Shown here one piece after another: positions 6,089 through 11,318 of a stretch of DNA of 11,318 nucleotides; position 1 is the stretch's first letter; every line of letters starts with the position of its first letter. The notes beneath the pieces were generated by a model that worked only from the letters and a program-made list of their open reading frames with translations, did no database searches and was not told where the DNA came from. The translations under genes were made by a program, and so were the position numbers. The stretch is from DAIOHQ01 sp036744635 (GTDB taxonomy: Bacteria; Planctomycetota; Phycisphaerae; Tepidisphaerales; Tepidisphaeraceae), in assembly GCA_036744635.1 (NCBI GenBank), contig DAIOHQ010000164.1:1-11318 (forward strand), in the 5' to 3' direction.

Positions 6089-7489
6089 CTACATCTTCAG
6101 CCACTTCAAAATATCGTCATACACTCCGCCCTGGTTGGCATAGACCGCATAGCTCTTGGCGGTCGCGAACCATTCGCGGGTCGACGGTTTCACCTTCGAG
6201 GCGGCCGCGAGCAGGTCCCTGGTCGTCAGCGGCTTGGGCGCCCCCGCGCGAATCGCTTCCTGCAGCTTGGCATCCACCGCCACGTCGACCACCGCCTTGA
6301 GATCAGCGCCGCTGAAGCCGTCGGTCTTCTTTGCCAGTTGGGCCAGGTCGGGCACATCCACCGGCTTGCCCGCCAGTTGAATCCGCAGCACCGACTCGCG
6401 CGCCCCGGCATCCGGCGGCGGAATGAAGAGAATCTGATCGAATCTCCCCGGCCGGCGAAACGCCGCATCGACATGCCAGGGGGCGTTGGTGGCCGCCAAT
6501 ATCAACACGCCTGCATTGTTGGCGTCGACCCCGTCCATCTCCGCCAGGAACTGGTTGATCAGGTGCCGCCCGGCGCTGGTGCGCATATCGGCGCGGCTCG
6601 CCGCCAGCGCATCCACTTCGTCAAAAAACAGCACGCACGGAGAGTTTCGCCGCGCCCGCTCAAAAATGGCGTGGAGATTCCGCTCGCTGTTTCCCAGCCA
6701 CATGTCCAGCACATCGTTGATTCCCACATTCACGAAACTGGCGTCGATCTCCCCGGCGGTGGCGCGGGCCAGGTGGGTCTTGCCGCAGCCCGGCGGGCCG
6801 TACATCAAAATGCCCCCGCCGATCGCCTTGCCGTAGGCCTTGTACAATTCCGGGTGCGCCAGCGGATGAATGATCTTCATCCGAATCTCTTCCTTGACCT
6901 GCTCCATGCCGCCGACATCGGCAAAGGCGATCGTCGGCCGCTCGACTCCCTCCTCGCCGATCATCTCCTCGTCGTCCATCTCCCCACGCCCCCCCTGCAC
7001 CCGCACCTTTCCGTCAACTACTTCACCGGATGCGCTGCCGGATTTGCCGAGACTCGGAGGGGTCGGAGGGGCCAGCCGGCTCTCGAATTCCTGATCCTTC
7101 AGCGCGCCCTCCTGCTCCACCGCCTGCTGATAGGCGCGCACGGCTTGCTGAACCTTCCCCTCAGCGAGCAGCAGCCGGGCGTGCAGCAACCGGGCGGCCG
7201 GGGCGGCAGGCGCGGCCGGGGGGGCCGGGGGGGCGGATTCCCGCAGCAGGTCCTCGACCAGCACCATCGCTTCAGACCGTTTTCCCTGCTGCTGGAACGC
7301 CGTCGCCAGCCCGAGCTTGGCGGCTGCATTGGCCGAGGAGCCCAGCACCAACTGCCGAAACCCCTTCTCCGCCTCGGCCGGCCTGCCCGCCGCCAGCAGC
7401 GATTCCGCCATGTGCTGGCGCAGGAGATCATTGTCAGGAGAAAATCCCAGCGCCTGCCGCAATGCCTTCAATGTCTGCTCGTGATCCAT
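6089..7489 (-). CDS. AAA+ ATPase with N-terminal TPR region (Cdc48/FtsH-like module)
   Basis: The 466-residue protein combines TPR-like helices (about 5-83 and 98-125), an Ala/Pro linker (APPAPPAAPAAPAA, 86-99), a variable acidic stretch, and one classical AAA module (about 185-410). Visible motifs are Walker A GPPGCGKTH (231-239), pore-loop residues WLG (264-266) in DMWLGNSERN, Walker B VLFFDEVDAL with Asp290 and Glu291, sensor-1 Asn335 in AATNAP, arginine fingers in FRRPGRFD (344-351), and GFSGADL (391-397). Such ATPases form hexamers that unfold or remodel proteins. There is no zinc-protease motif and no second AAA ring. I chose ATG 7489: the longer frame begins at a GTG (7552) inside an inverted repeat, and the protein pattern starts at MDHEQTLKALRQAL. 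The downstream gene encodes a TPR membrane protein in the same frame, a likely partner. Confidence 0.9.
   Translation of the reverse strand: MDHEQTLKALRQALGFSPDNDLLRQHMAESLLAAGRPAEAEKGFRQLVLGSSANAAAKLGLATAFQQQGKRSEAMVLVEDLLRESAPPAPPAAPAAPAARLLHARLLLAEGKVQQAVRAYQQAVEQEGALKDQEFESRLAPPTPPSLGKSGSASGEVVDGKVRVQGGRGEMDDEEMIGEEGVERPTIAFADVGGMEQVKEEIRMKIIHPLAHPELYKAYGKAIGGGILMYGPPGCGKTHLARATAGEIDASFVNVGINDVLDMWLGNSERNLHAIFERARRNSPCVLFFDEVDALAASRADMRTSAGRHLINQFLAEMDGVDANNAGVLILAATNAPWHVDAAFRRPGRFDQILFIPPPDAGARESVLRIQLAGKPVDVPDLAQLAKKTDGFSGADLKAVVDVAVDAKLQEAIRAGAPKPLTTRDLLAAASKVKPSTREWFATAKSYAVYANQGGVYDDILKWLKM
7192..7233 (+). other. G-rich tract with quadruplex potential in the AAA+ gene linker
   Basis: The plus strand has G runs at 7192-7194, 7200-7203, 7218-7224 (seven G) and 7227-7233 (seven G). 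The two seven-base runs alone satisfy a G3N1G3N2G3N1G3 pattern. On the coding strand this region is C-rich and encodes the Ala/Pro linker between TPR helices of the AAA+ protein. The two C7 runs are also sites where slippage or sequencing error could shift the frame. Confidence 0.5.
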
Positions 7490-7509
7490 GTGCCTGCCAT
7501 TGATGGAAC

Positions 7510-7552
7510 GTGAAACATGAAGACGCACTTCCTGCCACTCTTCATGTTTCAC
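7510..7552. repeat. Perfect 14-bp inverted repeat between EF-G-like and AAA+ genes
   Basis: GTGAAACATGAAGA (7510-7523) and TCTTCATGTTTCAC (7539-7552) are perfect inverted copies around a 15-base loop. It sits in the 82-base gap between the stop of the EF-G-like gene (7572) and the ATG of the AAA+ gene (7489). No T run follows on the minus strand, so it is not a standard terminator; a transcript hairpin that attenuates or protects mRNA ends is possible. The flank TTCATGT-TTCACAT-CTCACGT-TTCAATC also shows a seven-base rhythm, suggesting a repeat origin. Confidence 0.75.
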
Positions 7553-7571
7553 ATCTCACGTTTCAATCTCT

Positions 7572-9653
7572 TTACTCTTCCTCCGCCTTGGGCTTGTACT
7601 GCGCCACAATCTGCTGCTGCACCTGCGGCGGCACCGGCTCGTAATGGCTCAATTCCATGACGAAGCTGCCCTGCCCGCCGGTGACGCTCTTGAGCTGCGA
7701 CTGGTACTGCATCACCTCCGCCAGCGGCGCCTGCGCCTTCACCTGCGCCATTCCGCCCGGCAGCACTTCGCTGGCCTGGATGCGCCCGCGCTTGCCGGAG
7801 AGGTCGCCGGTCACCGTGCCCATCTTGTCCTCCGGCACGATCACCTCCATGTTCACGATCGGCTCCAGCAGCACCGGCCTGGCCTTGGTTACCGCATCCT
7901 TGAACGCATATTTCCCCGCCGTCTTGAACGCCACTTCCTTGGAGTCCACCGGATGGTGCTTGCCATCGGTCACCACCACCCGCACATCCTGCATCGCATA
8001 GCCCGCGATCGCGCCCTGCTCATACATTTCCCGCACGCCTTTCTCGACCGCGGGAATGAACTGGCCCGGGATCGTGCCGCCAAAGACTTCGTTGACGAAC
8101 TCAAATCCCTTGCCGCGCTCCAGCGGCTCCACCCGCAGGAACACCTCGCCGAACTGCCCGGCGCCGCCGGTCTGCTTCTTATGGCGATGGTGTCCTTCGG
8201 CGATCTGCGTCACCGTCTCCTTGTAGGCGATTTTGGGCGGCTTGGTATCCACGTGCAGCCCGCGGTTGGCCAGCTTTTCCAGCGCCAGCCGCAGGTGCAG
8301 CTCGCCCAGCCCGTTGATCACCACCTCGTGCGTCTGCCGGTCGGTGTGCCACTTGAAGGTGGGATCTTCCTCGGCGAATTTGGCGAGCTGGGTGCTGATC
8401 TTGGTCTCATCGCCGCGCGTCTTGGGCGCGATCGCCAGCCCGTACATCGGCGCCGGGAAGTTGATCGGCCGCAGGTGTACCGAGTCCAGGGCGTGATCAT
8501 CGTGCAGCACATCGTTGGTATGAATCTCCTCGATCTTCGCCACCGCCCCGATGTCCCCGGCGATGATCGCATCCGCCTCGCGGTGCTCCTTGCCCTGCAG
8601 ATGAAAGACGTGCCCCAGCTTCACGCTCTTCTTGCCGAACCCGATGTATATCTGCGAATTGCCGCTGGCCTTGCCCTGGTGAACCCGGAAGATCGCCAGC
8701 TTGCCGACGAATGGGTCGGTCGTCACCTTGAACACGTGCGCCAACAGCGGCTTGTTCGGATCGTTGTGATACTCGAATGGCACCTCATCCTGTGGCGAAC
8801 CCGATCCGGCGGTGTTGCTCTTGAAGGTGAGAAAGGGCCGTGGATTTCCCTCTTCCGGCCCGGGGAAATGCCGGGCCATCGCGTCCAGCAATTCACTCAA
8901 TCCCACCCCGTTCTTGGCGTCCACAAACAAGATCGGGATGACGTGCCCCTCATCCATTGCCCGCTCAAACGGCGCATGCAAGGCCTCATAATTGGGCTCC
9001 TCGCCGCCGAGATATTTCTCCATGAGCTGCTCGTCGATCTCGACGATCTGGTCCAGAATCGCCGAATGAAACTGCTTCACCGGACCCAGGTCGGATTCGC
9101 CGTTGGCATCCAGCAGGCAGTCCACCACCTTCTTGCCGCCGTCGGCGGGCAGGTTGATCGGCAAGCACTCGTGGCCAAACGTCACCTGAATCCGCGTCAC
9201 CAGTGCCGCCAGGTGCACCTCCGGCATGTCGATCTTGTTGATGATGATCGCCCGCGGCAGGTTCATCTCCCGCGCTGCCTCCATCACCCGCCGGGTGACC
9301 ACCTCGATGCCGCTCTGGGCGTTGATCACCACCGCCACCGTCTCCACCGCCGGCAGGCACATGATCGTCTGCCCCATCAGATCCGGCGACCCCGGCGTGT
9401 CGATCAAATTGATCCGCTTGCCATTGTGATCGCAGTGCAGCAGGGCCGCGTAGATGGAATGGCCATGCTCCTTCTCCTCCTTCTCGAAGTCACTGAAGCT
9501 CGACCCATCGCCCCCCCCCGTCCCCGCCGGCCCTACCTTGTGCTTCACCGTCCCGCTGGCGAACAGCAGGGCATCGGCCAGCGTGGTCTTGCCACCGCCT
9601 CCGTGTCCGGCGATCAGGATGTTGCGAATGTCTTCGGTTCTATAAGCAGGCAT
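7572..9653 (-). CDS. Elongation factor G-like GTPase (EF-G2/FusA2-type paralogue)
   Basis: The 693-residue protein matches EF-G in length and domain order. The GTPase domain has G1 GHGGGGKTT (16-24), switch I ending EKEHGHSIY (60-68), G3 DTPGSPD (85-91) and G4 NKID (139-142). Domain II (about 300-395) and domain III with INGLGELHLRLALEKL (446-461) follow. Domain IV has the conserved tip HKKQTGGAGQFG (491-502) and GKHHPVDSKEVAFKTAG (564-580), and a domain V ends the protein. Canonical EF-G, which translocates tRNA on the ribosome, has DHGKT in G1 and a catalytic His right after DTPG; here these are GGGKT and Ser89. This matches divergent EF-G-like paralogues rather than the housekeeping factor. 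Switch I carries a Gly-rich GPAGTGGGDG stretch. The ATG at 9653 has GGAG seven bases upstream; the longer frame to 9689 adds an unconvincing leader. It is followed by the AAA+ gene after 82 bases. Confidence 0.92.
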   Translation of the reverse strand: MPAYRTEDIRNILIAGHGGGGKTTLADALLFASGTVKHKVGPAGTGGGDGSSFSDFEKEEKEHGHSIYAALLHCDHNGKRINLIDTPGSPDLMGQTIMCLPAVETVAVVINAQSGIEVVTRRVMEAAREMNLPRAIIINKIDMPEVHLAALVTRIQVTFGHECLPINLPADGGKKVVDCLLDANGESDLGPVKQFHSAILDQIVEIDEQLMEKYLGGEEPNYEALHAPFERAMDEGHVIPILFVDAKNGVGLSELLDAMARHFPGPEEGNPRPFLTFKSNTAGSGSPQDEVPFEYHNDPNKPLLAHVFKVTTDPFVGKLAIFRVHQGKASGNSQIYIGFGKKSVKLGHVFHLQGKEHREADAIIAGDIGAVAKIEEIHTNDVLHDDHALDSVHLRPINFPAPMYGLAIAPKTRGDETKISTQLAKFAEEDPTFKWHTDRQTHEVVINGLGELHLRLALEKLANRGLHVDTKPPKIAYKETVTQIAEGHHRHKKQTGGAGQFGEVFLRVEPLERGKGFEFVNEVFGGTIPGQFIPAVEKGVREMYEQGAIAGYAMQDVRVVVTDGKHHPVDSKEVAFKTAGKYAFKDAVTKARPVLLEPIVNMEVIVPEDKMGTVTGDLSGKRGRIQASEVLPGGMAQVKAQAPLAEVMQYQSQLKSVTGGQGSFVMELSHYEPVPPQVQQQIVAQYKPKAEEE
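9504..9533 (-). other. G9-containing quadruplex-like tract in the EF-G-like gene
   Basis: The coding (minus) strand has G runs at 9533-9531, 9525-9522, 9519-9511 (nine G) and 9506-9504, with loops of 5, 2 and 4 bases. This fits the standard quadruplex pattern. It encodes the Gly-rich part of switch I (residues about 41-51). The G9 run could also promote slippage or be a miscounted homopolymer, though the frame continues cleanly on both sides. Confidence 0.55.
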
Positions 9654-9686
9654 GGGAACACTCCGCACAAAAAAGAGGAATCGACG

Positions 9687-9702
9687 CACCTGCGGTGGGC
9701 AC
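9687..9702. repeat. Third copy of the CACCTGCGGTGGGCAC repeat
   Basis: These 16 bases are identical to 2160-2175 and 2175-2190, roughly 7.5 kb away. This copy lies in the leader of the EF-G-like gene, 34 bases upstream of its ATG. The core has short CACC...GGTG arms around TGC. It is single here and tandem at the other site. Confidence 0.75.
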
Positions 9703-9862
9703 TTCCGCCGGAGTACCAGCGGTCAAGGCCTCCGCGTTGCTGCGCTGGAGAACTCTGCCGGCGAATTGAGCAGCCGTAAACAGCCGGGAGTCATTTCCGC
9801 CGTGTCGGCCAAGCCTACCGCCACGCTGCCGGGAATTCCAGAACATCGCCGATCAGCGCGTA

Positions 9863-9911
9863 TTGATTCCTGACCCTTTATCCGCGCTCGCGAGATCTAC
9901 CGAACCCCTTT
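9863..9911. repeat. Intergenic repeat, copy downstream of the secreted-protein gene
   Basis: Bases 9890-9911 match 10534-10555 at 21 of 22 positions; the shared core is GCGAGATCTACCG and ACCCCTTT around one A/G difference. On the minus strand each reads AAAGGGGT-CGGTAGATCTCGC. A weaker relative, AAAGGGTCAGGAATCAA, lies at 9864-9880. This copy starts 30 bases after the stop of the gene at 9941. It resembles GGGTCAGG-type intergenic repeats I associate with REP/RAYT remnants, but no transposase is present and that link is tentative. Confidence 0.65.
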
Positions 9912-9940
9912 CGGCTATCTTTTCTGCCCCTCCCTGTCGG

Positions 9941-10453
9941 CTACGGCGCTGCGATCGGCTTCGTCGACGCCTCCGGGATGGCCTGAAGCGCGGCAGAATT
10001 CTCCATTTCCCGATAGGACTCGACGGACTGGATCGAGCACATTCCGTCTACGAAACCGAATGCCCATTTGCCATCCTCGCCGCCTTGTTTTTCCGCAATC
10101 AGGACTTCCGGCCAATCGCCCTTAACCCGCTTCATGTGCTTGTCCAGCGAGCCGCTGGGCACCACGCGATACTGGAAGTCCTTCGTCTCGACGCCCATTT
10201 GCTTAGCTAGTTGCTCAGTCGTTGGAATGGCCTGTTCATGCGCCTTGGCGTATTCGTACGCGGCAACCGTAGCCGCGCGGATCGCGATCAAGCGCTCGTG
10301 ATTCCGCTCCTCCGCAGGCTTTGTCGTTGCGGGCTGAGTGGATGGCTTGTTGCCGATGTCGTCCGCTCTTAGGAGGGGCTGCGTCGACATCAGCAGGATG
10401 ACGACCAGAAAGATCGAGAGTGGCCACAAGGTGAAGCGGACATAGGCGGTCAC
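9941..10453 (-). CDS. Probable secreted protein with FxDG C-terminal block
   Basis: The 170-residue product begins with a signal peptide or N-terminal anchor: hydrophobic residues 8-28 (TLWPLSIFLVVILLMST), likely cleaved after LLRA at residue 30. A polar Thr/Gln/Pro linker (STQPATTKPAEE, 38-49) and a small helical domain follow. The C-terminal part, WPEVLIAEKQGG...GKWAFGFVDGMCSI (about 114-141), resembles the VLAYEK...NVLFADGHVE pattern near the end of many planctomycete pseudopilin-like proteins; Gly137 follows Asp136 but the usual His is Met138. It is expected to act outside the cytoplasm. The start is GTG at 10453, with AAGGAGG four bases upstream. The gene stands 111 bases downstream of the 10565-11101 gene. 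No specific function is recognised. Confidence 0.75.
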   Translation of the reverse strand: MTAYVRFTLWPLSIFLVVILLMSTQPLLRADDIGNKPSTQPATTKPAEERNHERLIAIRAATVAAYEYAKAHEQAIPTTEQLAKQMGVETKDFQYRVVPSGSLDKHMKRVKGDWPEVLIAEKQGGEDGKWAFGFVDGMCSIQSVESYREMENSAALQAIPEASTKPIAAP

Positions 10454-10464
10454 GAGGCCTCCTT
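10451..10464 (-). promoter_or_regulatory. Strong Shine-Dalgarno deciding a GTG start
   Basis: On the minus strand AAGGAGG (10464-10458) precedes GTG by four bases. The next in-frame ATG falls inside the hydrophobic signal segment, so this GTG is the best start for the secreted protein. Confidence 0.65.
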
Positions 10465-10533
10465 CAGAGCATCAGAAAGAGTCAGGTACATTTCAGCGGG
10501 TATTGTATTTTCGCCAACGCACTTCGTCCATGT

Positions 10534-10555
10534 GCGAGATCTACCGGACCCCTTT
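10534..10555. repeat. Intergenic repeat, copy downstream of the 178-residue protein gene
   Basis: This is the partner of 9890-9911, 21 of 22 bases identical, about 640 bases away in the same orientation. It starts nine bases after the stop codon of the gene at 10565. Weaker similarity continues toward the gene: AGATAAC with the stop codon here, AGATAGC at the other copy. No strong hairpin or T run accompanies it. Confidence 0.65.
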
Positions 10556-10564
10556 GCCGTTCCG

Positions 10565-11101
10565 TTATCTGGCGGCCGCATCGCCGTGCGCGACCGCCCA
10601 CTCCATTGCCAACCGCCACGGCTCGCCGAGCGCCGGATCATCTTTCCATGCTGCGAAGTAAGGCCGAACCGCACCCACCTCCAGCGCGTGTTCGAGCGTG
10701 CCGTTGAGCAAGCGATCTCGCTCGGCGTCGTCAGCCGTCCGATACGCGTCGGCAATCTTGGACGCCGCTTCGCTCAAGACGGGCTGCGTCTGCGGAAGCT
10801 TGCCCGCCCAGTGCTTGAGGCAAGCGGCTAGGTCATACGCAGCTTCATATCCGCTGGGGACGTCGCCGTCGTCGTCCTGCACGTTCTCACGGATGCAGCG
10901 GAGCAGATAGCGAGTCATGAACGCGCATGTCTCGTCCATGTCCGGTTCAGGTTTGATCAGTTCCCAGCCCGGCCCGAGGACGTCGTACACCGCGGACCAC
11001 CGTTTAAGATCGCTCTCGTCCGACATCCACCGCCGAACCTCGGCCAGCGAGAATCGGTCGCGGCCGGTAATTCGTTCGCGGATGTCGCGTGAAGTGGGCA
11101 T
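10565..11101 (-). CDS. Hypothetical helical cytoplasmic protein
   Basis: The 178-residue product is charged and appears mostly alpha-helical, with no signal peptide or membrane segment. Recognisable features are only compositional: an acidic loop QDDDGDVPSG (75-84), several Trp residues (25, 35, 46, 98, 152, 162, 168), and helices such as LSEAASKIADAYRTADDAER. I do not recognise a family. The ATG at 11101 is preferred: GGAGG lies two bases upstream, which is closer than usual, and the longer frame to 11173 starts with TTG. Coding potential is supported by an uninterrupted frame with natural residue composition and a separate intergenic region on each side. It may be co-transcribed with the secreted-protein gene 111 bases downstream, though a repeat lies between them. 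Confidence 0.7.
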   Translation of the reverse strand: MPTSRDIRERITGRDRFSLAEVRRWMSDESDLKRWSAVYDVLGPGWELIKPEPDMDETCAFMTRYLLRCIRENVQDDDGDVPSGYEAAYDLAACLKHWAGKLPQTQPVLSEAASKIADAYRTADDAERDRLLNGTLEHALEVGAVRPYFAAWKDDPALGEPWRLAMEWAVAHGDAAAR

Positions 11102-11318
11102 CGCCTCCGCCGGATAGCATATCAGTATACTGCGCCATGCGCCACATATCATGCCGGGGCGCAGGCGCGGCAACTGCTGACAGCATAGCGGGGAACGCTC
11201 GTATGCGGCAAATAATCGACGGACGGAAACCGGACCGGGGCGCGGGGGGCGCGCGCGGGGTTTCGCCCATCAGAGAAGGTTGTTGCTCGGAGCGGTGTGT
11301 TGACGGCCCGTCGGGGGG
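11102..11318. other. Upstream region of the 178-residue protein gene
   Basis: This end of the window is GC-rich and holds no gene I can support. On the minus strand TATACT (11129-11124) is a possible -10 box 22 bases before the ATG at 11101, within the perfect palindrome CAGTATACTG (11123-11132). No good -35 box stands at the expected distance. The palindrome could be a small operator. Frames crossing here look like shadows. Confidence 0.35.

Noticed and set aside
5422..6300. A 292-codon plus-strand open frame across the TPR/AAA+ junction
   Set aside because: It spans two real genes on the other strand and encodes a Pro/Arg/Ser-rich low-complexity product.
6338..7513. A 391-codon plus-strand open frame opposite the AAA+ gene
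   Set aside because: Antisense shadow of a gene with complete Walker motifs; the product is compositionally biased and has no domain.
7644..9779. A 711-codon plus-strand open frame covering the whole EF-G-like gene
   Set aside because: It is antisense to a clearly conserved GTPase. Its product is His/Arg/Leu-rich with no recognisable domain, as expected from GC-rich codon usage on the other strand.
9640..9846. A 68-codon minus-strand frame overlapping the EF-G-like start
   Set aside because: It overlaps the true start region, has no family features and crosses the dispersed 16-base repeat.
9863..9911. An attachment site or insertion-sequence end
   Set aside because: No integrase or transposase lies in the window and no target duplication could be paired with it, so it is listed only as a repeat.

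Overview
The window looks like a GC-rich planctomycete chromosome, probably of the Phycisphaerae or a near relative. The main clue is the large repeat protein at 2198-4573, which carries the short LEERRLLS-type N-terminal motif typical of planctomycete exported proteins ahead of delta-60 and FG-GAP repeats. Supporting clues are a Thr/Gln/Pro-rich secreted protein with an FxDG C-terminal block, a divergent EF-G paralogue, and short intergenic repeats of a kind common in these genomes. Lineage is inferred from protein style only; there is no rRNA here.

Layout. 106-906 (+) encodes a LutA/YkgE-type iron-sulfur cysteine-rich protein and is the only plus-strand gene. A 36-bp-arm imperfect inverted repeat (971-1057) fills the convergent gap to a phytanoyl-CoA dioxygenase-like Fe(II)/2-oxoglutarate enzyme (1109-2029, -). 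A clear intrinsic terminator (2099-2135, -) and a 15-bp tandem repeat separate this from the 791-residue surface or secreted repeat protein (2198-4573, -). After an octamer-repeat intergenic region comes a minus-strand cluster. In transcription order it is an EF-G-like GTPase (7572-9653), a TPR-AAA+ ATPase (6089-7489) and a TPR protein with a multi-pass membrane domain (4787-6043). Upstream of that cluster lie two small minus-strand genes: a probable secreted protein (9941-10453) and an unrecognised helical protein (10565-11101). Each of these two is followed by the same 22-bp sequence.

How the genes may work together. The best candidate for a functional unit is the AAA+/TPR pair. Both proteins have TPR arrays, the second is membrane anchored, and the two reading frames are in the same frame, separated by one UAG and 15 open codons. 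A membrane-associated AAA+ remodelling machine is a reasonable hypothesis, but no substrate can be read from the sequence. The EF-G paralogue upstream has atypical GTPase motifs (no Asp-His before GKT, and Ser in place of the His after DTPG) and may be co-transcribed with the pair. The LutA-like and PhyH-like genes look like independent metabolic genes.

Most other long open frames, including plus-strand frames of up to about 711 codons, are antisense shadows of these genes caused by high GC. No tRNA, rRNA, CRISPR array, intact insertion sequence or phage gene was seen.
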